This document shows positions 17,525 to 26,822 of a stretch of DNA of 64,000 bases, one piece after another. This DNA comes from Lachnospiraceae bacterium (lineage in GTDB: Bacteria; Bacillota; Clostridia; Lachnospirales; Lachnospiraceae). The notes under the pieces are model-generated. The model worked only from the letters and a program-made list of their open reading frames with translations, ran no database searches and was not told the DNA's origin. Location: positions 30,879 to 94,878 of the forward strand of contig SVFD01000007.1 of NCBI GenBank assembly GCA_015057025.1, read 5' to 3'. The position numbers and the translations under genes were made by a program. Each line of letters starts with the position of its first letter. The first letter of the stretch is position 1.

Positions 17525-18202
17525 ATGATTCAACGTGATTTTGATGCAGTGATTTTTGATATGGACGGAGTTATCTTTGATTCTGAAAGACTGGTAGTGG
17601 AGTGCTGGGTAGAGACTGCCGCTAAGTATAATATTCCTAACATAGAAGAAGCCTGTGCAGAGTGTGTAGGTATTAATGCGGCAGCCACCAGAGAGAAGAT
17701 GAAGCTTCGCTACGGTCAGGACTTTCCCTATGATGAGTACAAGGCGGAAATGTCGGCGTTGTTCCACAGTCGTTACGGGGAAGGCAGACTCCCTATGAAG
17801 AAGGGAATTAAGGAACTTTTAAAATTCTTAAAAGAGAACGATATTCGTATAGCCCTTGCATCTTCCACCAGGGAAGCAGTGGTAAAGCAGGAGCTTAAGG
17901 ATGCTGGCTTATTAAACTATTTCGACGCAGTTATTTGCGGAGATATGGTAAGCAGAAGTAAGCCGGCACCGGATATTTTTTTAAAAGCCGCGGAAAGCCT
18001 GCAAATTATACCGGAAAGGTGTTATGTTATAGAAGATTCCTATAACGGAATTAAAGCGGCTCACAGCGCTAATATGCGGCCTTTGATGGTGCCTGATATG
18101 TTACCGCCAAATAAAGAGATGGAAGAACTGTCTGAATACATTCTCCCATCCCTAATTGAAGTAAAAGAATATTTAATGGCGCACTTTTTCAACCTTTGCT
18201 AA
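17525..18202 (+). CDS. HAD-superfamily hydrolase, beta-phosphoglucomutase-like
   Basis: A soluble 225-residue HAD phosphatase/phosphomutase. Motif I is FDMDGVIFDSE (nucleophile and acid/base aspartates), motif II lies in ALASST, and motifs III/IV in SKPAPDIFLKAA and VIEDSYNGIKAA. The cap (about residues 18-80) is the alpha-helical type of subclass IA, as in beta-phosphoglucomutase and 2-deoxyglucose-6-phosphatase. The substrate cannot be read from the sequence. It follows the lipoprotein gene closely. Its last 30 bases overlap the 3' end of the GH3 gene on the other strand. Confidence 0.9.
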   Translation: MIQRDFDAVIFDMDGVIFDSERLVVECWVETAAKYNIPNIEEACAECVGINAAATREKMKLRYGQDFPYDEYKAEMSALFHSRYGEGRLPMKKGIKELLKFLKENDIRIALASSTREAVVKQELKDAGLLNYFDAVICGDMVSRSKPAPDIFLKAAESLQIIPERCYVIEDSYNGIKAAHSANMRPLMVPDMLPPNKEMEELSEYILPSLIEVKEYLMAHFFNLC

Positions 18203-20653
18203 GAAACTTTGCCTGCTGCTCTCACTTGGGGTGGCGGGCATTATTTGTTCTATGGTACGGTTGGGGGTGTACTGATAATTGCTTGCAATAATCTGCATAT
18301 CCCAACCCATTTCTTTCCACAGGGTAAAAAGTGCTTCTTTTAAGGGTTCTTTTTCAAATATGGTTTTGACGGTAGAGGTAAAACCATAGGAGTAAGGTGA
18401 ACGGGTATCAAGGTACACGCGGATATCACCTTTGATATCAGCTTCTGCACTTGAGGTAGCAATCAGAATATGATAATAACCTTCCTCTGCTAACCATTCG
18501 TTATAATCCATATCAAAAGACATAAAATCCTTCTTTGTCAGTTTAAACGCTACATCCCTGCTTTCGCCGGGCTGTAAAAAGATTTTGCGGAAAGCTTTTA
18601 ATTCTTTTATGGGTTTCGGTAACATGGAAGTCTCATCGGAAATATATAACTGCACTACTTCTGAACCGGGGAAATTGCCGGTATTTGTTATTGTCAGACT
18701 TACATTCAATTCATCTTTAAATTCTTCTTTATCAGCTGTGCAATTATCAATCTTAAAAGTAGTATATGAAAGTCCATAGCCAAAAGCATAAGCCGGGGTA
18801 ACTTTCTTTTTATCATAATAGCGGTAGCCTACATAAATACCTTCGCCGTAATTTACTTCATAGCCTTCTCCGGGGAAGTTTAAGAAGGTAGGTGTATCCT
18901 CGTAACGCTTGGGGAAGGTTAAGGGAAGTTTACCGGAAGGGGTTCTTTTACCCATCATCAAATCTGCCAGGGCATGGGCACCTTCCATGCCGGGAAGGAA
19001 TGCACACCAGATGGCATCCAAATCCGCTTCATAATCACGAAGGTCTACGGGACCGCATACATTCAATACCAAGGTTAATTTAAAGTCATAATCCTTCTTC
19101 AGAGAAATCAATTTATGTAGCAGTTTATCGTCTGCTTCTGAGATTCTCATATGGGGTCTGTCGTTACCTTCCATGCCACTGACCGTTGCAGTCAAAATAA
19201 TGTGAAAACCTTGATTTTCCTTGCAAAAACCTTCAAAGTCATAATCATAATTCGCATAGGTTCCGCCAATGCAATCAACAAAGGATGCATTGCGGTTTGT
19301 GGTAATTCCCGCACTGCCTGTACCGCAGGTTAAGAACTCTTTACTGCCGGTAAGCAGGATGGTTTGAGGTGTTCCTGTGGTTGAATCTGTATCCGCAGCA
19401 GTCCGGTTACAGCCGGAATGGTTGCAATTGTTGCTATCAGAACGAAGAGGATATACTCCGTTATTTTTTAACAGTATGATACCTTCGGCCGCAGCTTCAT
19501 AAGCGGCAGCAGTGGTTGCTTCATACATCGCGTTCAAATCAGGTGTACCGTATCCGCAGGAGTTGACTGCACACATGGGAACTTCCATAGCGCCGATTTT
19601 TACGGAAGAAATATTTTTGTAAGGATTTTCCAGACAGTAGGCAATGGTTTTTAATAATCGTAAAACAGCCTTATTCAAATCCTCCATAGCCAGTCGGCCG
19701 TCTTTTACTGCTTCAATAATCGGTTGGGCGGGTAAGGGGCCGGGCATCGCCAAGTCGTTTCCGGCCTGAAGGGCTTCTACCGGGTGATAAACTGCGCCCC
19801 AGTCAGATAAAACAGTTCCCTCAAAGCCCCACTTGTCACGTAACTCTTCCGTTAATAATTTATAACTTTCCGTACAGGGAATACCGTTGATGCAATTATA
19901 GGCACTCATTACGGTTTCGACCTTGCCCTCTTGCACGCAGGCTTTAAATCCGGGATAGTAGATTTCCTGCAAAGCACGTTCGGATATGGTTTCATTGATT
20001 CCTACACGATTGGTTTCCTGATTATTGGCGGCAAAGTGTTTTACATTGGCAGCTACCTTGAATTTCTGTACACCTTTTACCAGTTCGGGCGCGAGGGTGG
20101 AAACCAAGCAAGGGTCCTCGGAATAGCCTTCAAAGAGTCTGCCGTTTAGCGGGTCTCTGTGAATGTTTACGTTAGGACTTCCAAGAAGAATTTGTACACC
20201 AAAGAGCCGGCTTTCGGCACCCAGGGCTTCGCCTACGGTTTTTACTGCATCAGGATTAAAAGTTGCACCAAGTAAAATGCCGGGCGGGAAGCAGGAAGGA
20301 GCATAATCGCTACCGGTCTTTTGGAGTAATTGTGCTTCAATCCAACCACGGACTTCCGATTCTTCTTCGGTTAATTTTTCGGGCTCGTAATAATAGTCGA
20401 TTACATGGGTAAGCACTGTAGATCCAACCATGCCGTTGGTGCTGTTTGTATCTTTTTCGGCTCTGGAATACATATCGCCGAATAACTGCTCGAAATTCAT
20501 GCCGGTACCGCCATCCAATAACTGCAGTGCCGGAATGTTGAAACGTTCCATTCCTGCCATACCAAAAAATGATGCACCGTTTACAAGAGTTGCTTTTTCT
20601 TCCAAAGTCATTTGCGCAAGAATTTCTTCAGGGGATAAGTTTAATGTGTTCAT
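18173..20653 (-). CDS. Glycoside hydrolase family 3 beta-glycosidase
   Basis: An 826-residue GH3 enzyme, cytosolic as no signal peptide is present. The (beta/alpha)8 domain begins MTLEEKATLVNG and includes NVKHFAANNQE, the NVNIHRDPLNGR region and the nucleophile Asp in TVLSDWGA. The second domain (about 380-590) holds VCGPVDLR and KLPLTFPKRYEDTP. A C-terminal fibronectin-III-like domain follows (NTGNFPGSEVVQLYISD, LKAFRKIFLQPGES). Substrate may be cello-oligosaccharides, xylo-oligosaccharides or plant glycosides; the sequence does not decide. It ends inside the convergent HAD gene with a 30-base overlap and no terminator between them. Confidence 0.93.
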   Translation of the reverse strand: MNTLNLSPEEILAQMTLEEKATLVNGASFFGMAGMERFNIPALQLLDGGTGMNFEQLFGDMYSRAEKDTNSTNGMVGSTVLTHVIDYYYEPEKLTEEESEVRGWIEAQLLQKTGSDYAPSCFPPGILLGATFNPDAVKTVGEALGAESRLFGVQILLGSPNVNIHRDPLNGRLFEGYSEDPCLVSTLAPELVKGVQKFKVAANVKHFAANNQETNRVGINETISERALQEIYYPGFKACVQEGKVETVMSAYNCINGIPCTESYKLLTEELRDKWGFEGTVLSDWGAVYHPVEALQAGNDLAMPGPLPAQPIIEAVKDGRLAMEDLNKAVLRLLKTIAYCLENPYKNISSVKIGAMEVPMCAVNSCGYGTPDLNAMYEATTAAAYEAAAEGIILLKNNGVYPLRSDSNNCNHSGCNRTAADTDSTTGTPQTILLTGSKEFLTCGTGSAGITTNRNASFVDCIGGTYANYDYDFEGFCKENQGFHIILTATVSGMEGNDRPHMRISEADDKLLHKLISLKKDYDFKLTLVLNVCGPVDLRDYEADLDAIWCAFLPGMEGAHALADLMMGKRTPSGKLPLTFPKRYEDTPTFLNFPGEGYEVNYGEGIYVGYRYYDKKKVTPAYAFGYGLSYTTFKIDNCTADKEEFKDELNVSLTITNTGNFPGSEVVQLYISDETSMLPKPIKELKAFRKIFLQPGESRDVAFKLTKKDFMSFDMDYNEWLAEEGYYHILIATSSAEADIKGDIRVYLDTRSPYSYGFTSTVKTIFEKEPLKEALFTLWKEMGWDMQIIASNYQYTPNRTIEQIMPATPSESSRQSFLAKVEKVRH

Positions 20654-20853
20654 AGTTAATCTCCGTGTTTATATATTTTGAAGTTTCGGTTTTAAGATAT
20701 AAATGAAGTCCGGTTATTATAAACCATAATGTATACTTATGATTATTTTATTATAAAAGATAAAAGAAATCCACCGCAACCAAAATAGTGTAAATGATTA
20801 TCACAATACAGCAACAATATTATAAGAAATTAGTGATTTTCGTAAGATAATTA

Positions 20854-20898
20854 TTGACAAAGTATGTGAAAACTACTATGATATATCTGTAAAGTAGT
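20854..20898 (+). promoter_or_regulatory. Promoter and dyad ahead of the NrtR-like/DHH/TIR unit
   Basis: TTGACA (20854-20859) and TATGAT (20877-20882) are 17 bases apart. ACTACT (20872-20877) and AGTAGT (20893-20898) form a dyad that covers the -10 and start region, with more TAGTA/TACTA copies just after. It is a plausible operator for the NrtR-like protein encoded next. The rest of the 20654-20926 gap shows nothing coding. Confidence 0.55.
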
Positions 20899-20926
20899 AA
20901 AAAGATACTAAGAAGAGGCGCCTAAT

Positions 20927-21631
20927 ATGAAAAAAACAAATTTAGAAGAAAAAGAATTTTTGCAAAAGTATGACAGTTCCATGTTTGAGAAACCTTCAGT
21001 GGCAGTAGACGTACTGATTTTTACCATTGAAGACGATACCTTAAAAGTTGTCATGGTGGAACGAGAGGAATTCCCTTACAAGGGTTGCCTTGCATTACCC
21101 GGTGTCTTCGTCGGCATTGAGGAGAGCCTGGAAGAAGCTGTTAAACGTGGTGTAAAAGTGGAGACCGGATTAACGGATATATATTTTGAACAGCTGTACA
21201 CCTGGGGCGATGTAAGGCGCGACCCTCGTATGAGAATTATTTCGGTATCTTATATGGCATTGGTATCTAAGGATCAGTTATATGCAAAGGATGCCGGTGG
21301 AGATATTGGCAGGTTATTACATCCGGTAGAAGAAGTTCTGCAAAAGGATTGTGAAGTGGCATTTGATCATAAAAAGATTATTGAATATGCCCGTGAACGT
21401 ATTAAAAACAAAGTGGAGTATTCGGACATTGCTTTTAATTTTATGTCTGAGAAATTTACTTTGCCTAAATTGCAGAAGGTATATGAAATCTTACTGGATA
21501 AGGAACTCTATAAGGCTAATTTCAGAAAAAAAATCAGTAATATGGTGGCAGAGACTGAGGAGTATACTTCAGGGGATGCATATCGACCCAGTAAATTGTA
21601 CGTAAGAAACAGTGAAGGGGATTGTAAATAA
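20927..21631 (+). CDS. NrtR-family transcriptional regulator (degenerate Nudix domain plus winged helix)
   Basis: A 234-residue protein with a Nudix fold (about 25-150) and a C-terminal winged helix (about 160-230). The Nudix opening PSVAVDVLIFTI, then LALPGVFV and the QLYTWGDVRRDPRMR stretch, match NrtR regulators. The catalytic R-E-x-x-E-E of active Nudix enzymes reads RGVKVE here, so hydrolysis is probably lost and the domain likely only binds a ligand. The C-terminal FTLPKLQKVYEILL and NFRKKI fit the NrtR DNA-binding part. Known NrtR proteins sense ADP-ribose-type ligands and repress NAD genes. Here no NAD genes follow; instead come a DHH protein and a TIR protein in one unit. Confidence 0.85.
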   Translation: MKKTNLEEKEFLQKYDSSMFEKPSVAVDVLIFTIEDDTLKVVMVEREEFPYKGCLALPGVFVGIEESLEEAVKRGVKVETGLTDIYFEQLYTWGDVRRDPRMRIISVSYMALVSKDQLYAKDAGGDIGRLLHPVEEVLQKDCEVAFDHKKIIEYARERIKNKVEYSDIAFNFMSEKFTLPKLQKVYEILLDKELYKANFRKKISNMVAETEEYTSGDAYRPSKLYVRNSEGDCK

Positions 21632-21632
21632 A

Positions 21633-23180
21633 ATGAGTGTACTGGAAAATGCAAGAGAACTGACATTAAAGGATTTTGAACAATATAATCCGATAACCAT
21701 TCAATGCCATGATAACCCGGATGCAGATGCCATTGGTTCGGGGTATGGTTTATATTGCTATTTTCAAAGTAAAGGGAAGGATGTCCGACTTGTTTACAGC
21801 GGAAGAAATGTAATACAGAAATCTAATCTTAAGTTGATGGTTGAATTGTTAAATATCCCTATTGAATATATTCCGGCAGATGAGGAAACTGTATATTGCC
21901 CGGGACTTTTGATTACCGTGGACTGTCAATACGGAGCCGGAAATGTGACGCAAATTAAAGCAGACAAAATCGGAATTATTGACCACCACCAGGCTGAAAT
22001 TGAAGATGTGGAATTAAGCATTATTCATGCCGGTCTTGGCGGATGTGCTACCTTGGTTTGGAAGTTGATTCGTGATAATGGTTATGTTGTTACGGATGAT
22101 AACGGTTTAGGAACGGCTTTGTATTATGGTCTGTATACGGATACAAACCAATTTGCGGAATTATATAATCCTTTAGACAGGGATATGATTGATGCGATTC
22201 CGGTTCAGCAGTCCTTAATTACTACTTTCCGTAATTCGAATATTTCCCTGGAAGAATTGGATATTGCCGGGAATGCCATGCGTGGATATACATACAATGA
22301 GAAGTACCGTTTTGCGGTAGTACGCTCCAAACCCTGTGACCCTAATATTTTAGGATTGATTAACGACTTTCTTTTACAAGTAGATAAAATGGATAACAGC
22401 GTAGTGTTCAACGAGAATTCGGAAGGCTATAAAATTTCGGTTCGCAGCTGCGTCAGAGAAGTGGATGCCAGTGAATTGGCAGGCTTTCTCACAAAAGATA
22501 TCGGTTCCGGTGGTGGCCATTATGAAAAGGCCGGTGGTTTTATCAGTAAGAAAAAATATCAAAAGAAGTTTGGTGATAAATTACCGGAAGAATACTTTAA
22601 AGAGCGCATGGTAGCATATTATGAAGATTTCGATATGATTTATGCGAAGGAATATGAAGCAAATCTTGCAGAATTTAAAAAGTACGAGAAGATAAAACTT
22701 CCCATCGGTTATGTAAAAGCGGATGAAGTGGTAGAAATCGGAACTCCGATTCTGGTTAGAACCATGGAAGGCGATACAGACGTTTTCAAGGTGACAGAGC
22801 AGGATTATATTATGATTGGTGTGGATGGTGAGGTTTACCCCATCAAAGAAGAAAAGTTCCTTCGTTCGTATGAGAAGATGGAACGTACCTATTGTTTTGA
22901 AAAGGATGTATTGGATGCACAGTATATACCTACAATCCGAAACTGTCTTACCGGGGAAAATACAAAGATTACATCCTATGCAAGATGTTGTATGCCTACC
23001 GGTCAGGCACAGATTTATGCAAAACCTGTTACCTGCAATGTCAAGGTATTTACCCAGTGGGGTAAATATTATCGCGGAGAACCGGGAGATTTTCTGGCAG
23101 TACGATGTGATGATTTACATGATGTATATTTAATTAATAAAAAGATTTTCGGAAAGACCTATAAAGAATGCGAAGAATAA
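21633..23180 (+). CDS. DHH-family phosphoesterase with C-terminal extension
   Basis: A 515-residue protein. Residues 15-330 form a DHH/DHHA1 phosphoesterase: metal-binding HDNPDADA (26-33), the DHH motif Asp117-His119 in GIIDHHQ, and GSGGGHYEKAGG near 290-300. Relatives (NrnA, GdpP) hydrolyse short oligonucleotides, pAp or cyclic dinucleotides with Mn. The last 185 residues are an added region. Its end, PGDFLAVRCDDLHDVYLI, resembles a small PGDYG-type domain, and a CC pair (YARCCMP) precedes it; I cannot assign a function. ATG 21633 starts one base after the NrtR-like stop; an alternative GTG at 21612 would overlap that gene. The TIR gene follows after 48 bases with no terminator. Confidence 0.85.
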   Translation: MSVLENARELTLKDFEQYNPITIQCHDNPDADAIGSGYGLYCYFQSKGKDVRLVYSGRNVIQKSNLKLMVELLNIPIEYIPADEETVYCPGLLITVDCQYGAGNVTQIKADKIGIIDHHQAEIEDVELSIIHAGLGGCATLVWKLIRDNGYVVTDDNGLGTALYYGLYTDTNQFAELYNPLDRDMIDAIPVQQSLITTFRNSNISLEELDIAGNAMRGYTYNEKYRFAVVRSKPCDPNILGLINDFLLQVDKMDNSVVFNENSEGYKISVRSCVREVDASELAGFLTKDIGSGGGHYEKAGGFISKKKYQKKFGDKLPEEYFKERMVAYYEDFDMIYAKEYEANLAEFKKYEKIKLPIGYVKADEVVEIGTPILVRTMEGDTDVFKVTEQDYIMIGVDGEVYPIKEEKFLRSYEKMERTYCFEKDVLDAQYIPTIRNCLTGENTKITSYARCCMPTGQAQIYAKPVTCNVKVFTQWGKYYRGEPGDFLAVRCDDLHDVYLINKKIFGKTYKECEE

Positions 23181-23228
23181 AATGTTTTTATTATCAGTCA
23201 ATTGAAATAAAGGTTTTGAGGTGTAAAA

Positions 23229-25670
23229 ATGGAAAAGAAGTTTAAGTATGATGCATTTATCAGTTACAGACATACGGAATTGGATAAGTTTGTGGCAGAG
23301 AATCTTCATAAGCAGTTGGAAGCTTTTCGTATGCCCAAAAGTGTGGCAAAGAAAAGAAAGGGGCAGAAAAACCGCATTGAAAGAGTATTCCGTGATAAGG
23401 AAGAACTCCCTTTAACCAGTGATTTAAATGATCCGATTATGGCGGCACTTCATAACAGTGAGTGGCTAATTGTTATCTGTTCTCCAAGACTACGGGAGTC
23501 CTTATGGTGTAAAAAAGAAATTGAAACTTTTGTTAATCTTCGGGGACGTGAACGCGTACTCGCCGTATTAATTGAAGGAGAGCCGGCAGAATCGTTTCCT
23601 GATGAATTGTTGTTCAGAACTGAGACAAAAACAAATCCGGATGGCAGTGTGGAAGAAATTAAAATACCGGTAGAGCCCTTGGCCGCAGATGTACGCGGAA
23701 AAAATAAAAAAGAAGTGCTTAAAGCCATGAAAACGGAAGTACTTCGTTTGTGTGCAGGAATGTTTCATTTGAATTATGATGATTTGCGCCAGAGACATAA
23801 AGAGCAGAGAAACAAGCGCATTATGACAATGGTAACCATCGGGGGTATTGCCTGTCTTCTGTTTGCACTTTTCTGCGGTGTGGTTGCCTTGAATTTACAT
23901 GATAAAAATCAAAAAATTCAGGCATTGGCTGATATGGTGCTTGAACAGCATGAGGAATTGAAGTACAATCAGGCATTGTCCATGTCAGAATTGTCATTGC
24001 GATATCTTGAAGAAGGTAATCGGGAAAAAGCAATTCAAACTGCGGCACAGGCTTTGACGGAAGTGGATTATTTATCCATGCCCTATACTCCGGAAGCACA
24101 TTTTGCTTTAGCAGAAAGCTTAGGTGTATATGATGTCGGAGATAAGTATATAGCAGATTATCAGATAGAAGCAGACGGTATGATTTGGAGTATGGCTATT
24201 TCTCCGGATATGGATACTGTAGCAATTCATGACAGTGCATATTCCTTAATACTTTATGATATATATAGCGAAGAAGTTATTGATGTGATTCAAGCAAATA
24301 TTTTTGACAAAGAGGAATATGCTTTCTTAGGAGATAACAGACTTATATATATTGAAGAGATAACAAATAAAATTAGTATCTATGATATTTTAAAACGCGA
24401 AGTAGTAGAGCAGATTGACTTTGAAGATGCATCAGATATAACGGTCAGTACTCTGGGTAATTATTTTGCAATCAAAAAAATTAACACATATTATGTCTAT
24501 GACGGAAGCACATTGGAATTACTTGGAAAGAACGAAAACATAGATGCAAATGCAGATAAGTGTTATATTTCAGATGATGGAATACTGGCCTGTGCGTACA
24601 GCAGTGAAGAAAACCAAAGTTCTATAGTTCAGCTTACAGACATAAATACCATGGAAGTTCTCGCAAACTACAATTTGGAAGCTAAAGAATTAGAGGATAT
24701 TGTAATTAGAGATAATAAGGCATACATTATCAGTAATCAGAGAAGCGATACGTATACCGGGATTGACGGATATATTACAGTTGTTGATATTCAAAGCGGC
24801 AATCTTATATGGGAAAATGTATGTGAGAATAACCGGGTATATCAAATAAAGCTGTCTTTGGGTGAGGGTGCAAACGATTTAATTGTTACAACGGATACAA
24901 CGGCGATGCTTATGAACGTAGAAAACGGTACTATTGATATGATTTTAGGATTGACTTCTGATGTTGTAAGAATTCAGCCATATAAAGACCAGAATGCATT
25001 TCTAATCCTATGCAATAATGGAGAGATAATAAGTGTTTATGCAAATTCAACAGAAACATGGGATCTGTCAGAACAGTTAGAATGTAAAACACAAAATATT
25101 GAGCAGTTCTTGCTGACTCCTTGCGGTTTCTTTGTTGTAGGCAAAAATGAAGACGTATTAACTGTTTATAATATGAGACCGGGATCTGATGTAAAAGTAT
25201 CGGAAAAAGAATATGCTTATCCGGATCCGGAGACTATTGAAAATATGGAAGCCTATGATATAGCGGTTAAAATCGGTATGGAAAATCCGGATTATGTAAA
25301 AAGTATTTTATATAGTGATGATGAAAGATACATATTTGTACAATACTATGACTATACAATGGTTATCTATGATACAGAATACGAAATGGTGGTAAATACC
25401 ATAGAGGATGTGGAAACGGTAAGTTATTATCTGGGTTATGATGAAGAAGATTATACATACCTGGGTGGTTATACCGGCGGATATATTTTGAATGCTGATA
25501 TGAAGCCTGTTATGTGGATTGAAAACCTGATGGATGTGGATTTAGAAAAAGGAATTGTATATCTGTCCTCCGGTAACGGTTTGGTTATGGAAGCACCGCT
25601 TTATACGGTGGATGATTTAATTGAGATGGCACAGCCTTACATGCCACAGGAAGAAGAAACTGATTCGTAA
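23229..25670 (+). CDS. Membrane TIR-domain protein with extracellular beta-propeller-like region
   Basis: A protein of 813 residues. The N-terminal TIR domain (about 5-175) begins KYDAFISYRH, has the BB-loop area RVFRDKEELPL, and SLWCKKEIE in which Glu97 aligns with the catalytic Glu of NAD-cleaving TIR enzymes (compare the W-x-x-K-E-I of SARM1). A basic stretch and one membrane helix (about 198-222) follow, then a helical TPR-like part (240-290) and some 500 residues of repeated beta strands (such as WSMAISPDMDTVAIHD), which look like WD40/quinoprotein propeller blades. The propeller would lie outside and the TIR domain inside. Last gene of the NrtR-like/DHH/TIR unit. NADase activity is inferred. 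Confidence 0.88.
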   Translation: MEKKFKYDAFISYRHTELDKFVAENLHKQLEAFRMPKSVAKKRKGQKNRIERVFRDKEELPLTSDLNDPIMAALHNSEWLIVICSPRLRESLWCKKEIETFVNLRGRERVLAVLIEGEPAESFPDELLFRTETKTNPDGSVEEIKIPVEPLAADVRGKNKKEVLKAMKTEVLRLCAGMFHLNYDDLRQRHKEQRNKRIMTMVTIGGIACLLFALFCGVVALNLHDKNQKIQALADMVLEQHEELKYNQALSMSELSLRYLEEGNREKAIQTAAQALTEVDYLSMPYTPEAHFALAESLGVYDVGDKYIADYQIEADGMIWSMAISPDMDTVAIHDSAYSLILYDIYSEEVIDVIQANIFDKEEYAFLGDNRLIYIEEITNKISIYDILKREVVEQIDFEDASDITVSTLGNYFAIKKINTYYVYDGSTLELLGKNENIDANADKCYISDDGILACAYSSEENQSSIVQLTDINTMEVLANYNLEAKELEDIVIRDNKAYIISNQRSDTYTGIDGYITVVDIQSGNLIWENVCENNRVYQIKLSLGEGANDLIVTTDTTAMLMNVENGTIDMILGLTSDVVRIQPYKDQNAFLILCNNGEIISVYANSTETWDLSEQLECKTQNIEQFLLTPCGFFVVGKNEDVLTVYNMRPGSDVKVSEKEYAYPDPETIENMEAYDIAVKIGMENPDYVKSILYSDDERYIFVQYYDYTMVIYDTEYEMVVNTIEDVETVSYYLGYDEEDYTYLGGYTGGYILNADMKPVMWIENLMDVDLEKGIVYLSSGNGLVMEAPLYTVDDLIEMAQPYMPQEEETDS

Positions 25671-25697
25671 AAGTTGTAAAAGGGAATATATAAAAGG

Positions 25698-25733
25698 AAA
25701 ATGCAGGCGGTCGATAGGACTACCTGCATTTTT
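25698..25733 (+). terminator. Rho-independent terminator after the TIR gene
   Basis: AAAATGCAGG pairs with CCTGCATTTT and is followed by T. The A-rich left arm makes it usable by the convergent eda transcript too. Confidence 0.88.
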
Positions 25734-25766
25734 GATTTGCATAAAAGGATATATTAAAAAGCAAAA

Positions 25767-26729
25767 TTATTTCTGTACAAGATGAAGCGCAAAACCACCA
25801 AATTCACCCTTCATATAAATTGCAGTCTTTTTGCCTTTGGCATCTGTTTTTACAGTATCATAATCAAATACTACACCCTGACGCTCTAAATGGTAAATTG
25901 CTCTTTCTAAATATCTTGTACCGATGGCAATATGCCCATGGGTTCCAAGGTATTTTGTCTTCATGACTTCTACGGCAGTTCCTGCAAATACAGAGGAATT
26001 ACCGTTCTTTACAGGGAAGCCAAACATGTTGGCGATTAAGGTTGCAATGCCGATTGCTTCTTCTTCGTTTTCGGCATTGATACCCACATGACGGATTTCA
26101 AATTCCAGCATAGCTTTTACGGCTTCTTTTGTTAATTGTTCGATTTTGTCAAATTCTTTATTTGCAATCATGCTCTTGGTAACCATATAAGTACCGCCGC
26201 AGGCAAGGATTTTATCGAAATCAAGATAGTCGGTAAGATTCTTTTCGTTAATGCCGCCTGTGGGCATGAATTTGACATTGCCGTAAGGCGCAGACATTGC
26301 TTTAATCATGTTAAGACCGCCGGCTGCTTCCGCGGGGAAGAATTTTACTTCTGTTAAACCTAAGGAAAGCGCCATTTCGATATCGGAAGGATTGCTGCAA
26401 CCCGGAAGTACGGGAACACCTTTTGATTGACAATATTTTACGATTTCAGGATTTAAGCCGGGGCTTACAATAAATTTGGAACCTGCGGCAATTGCCTTAT
26501 CAACCTGTTCGGTAGTAAGTACGGTTCCGGCACCGACTAACATATCAGGACACTCTTCAGACATTCTGCGAATACTTTCTTCCGCAGCAGCAGTTCTGAA
26601 TGTGATTTCTGCACAGGGAAGACCGCCGGACATCAAAGCCTTGGCTAAAGGAACGGCGTCATTTGCATCATCGATTGCAATTACGGGTACAATACCGATT
26701 TTACTGAGTTCTTCTACGAATTTGTTCAT
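25767..26729 (-). CDS. eda: KDPG/KHG aldolase with C-terminal VOC-like domain
   Basis: Class I aldolase splitting 2-keto-3-deoxy-6-phosphogluconate to pyruvate and glyceraldehyde-3-phosphate. Residues 1-208 are the standard Eda fold: Glu41 in AEITFRT, VGAGTVL, FIVSPG, and the Schiff-base Lys129 in EVKFFPAEAAGG. The usual enzyme stops near residue 210; this one has about 110 more residues beginning HVGINAENEEEA and including HGHIAIGTRYLERA and FGGFALHL, which look like a vicinal-oxygen-chelate (glyoxalase-like) fold. The role of that part is unknown. It is last in the minus-strand lacI-uxaC-eda run and completes the pathway with kdgK. GGAGG precedes ATG 26729. Confidence 0.92.
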   Translation of the reverse strand: MNKFVEELSKIGIVPVIAIDDANDAVPLAKALMSGGLPCAEITFRTAAAEESIRRMSEECPDMLVGAGTVLTTEQVDKAIAAGSKFIVSPGLNPEIVKYCQSKGVPVLPGCSNPSDIEMALSLGLTEVKFFPAEAAGGLNMIKAMSAPYGNVKFMPTGGINEKNLTDYLDFDKILACGGTYMVTKSMIANKEFDKIEQLTKEAVKAMLEFEIRHVGINAENEEEAIGIATLIANMFGFPVKNGNSSVFAGTAVEVMKTKYLGTHGHIAIGTRYLERAIYHLERQGVVFDYDTVKTDAKGKKTAIYMKGEFGGFALHLVQK

Positions 26730-26822
26730 GGGATACCTCCGTTTAGAATATTTTTATTTGTTTTCAATCATTAAAATTTGTTTTTGATTATGCTTAAAAG
26801 CAGTTTGAAATATACTTCCATA

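Noticed and set aside
22374..22562. Minus-strand frame inside the DHH gene
   Set aside because: Antisense shadow without ribosome site or motif.
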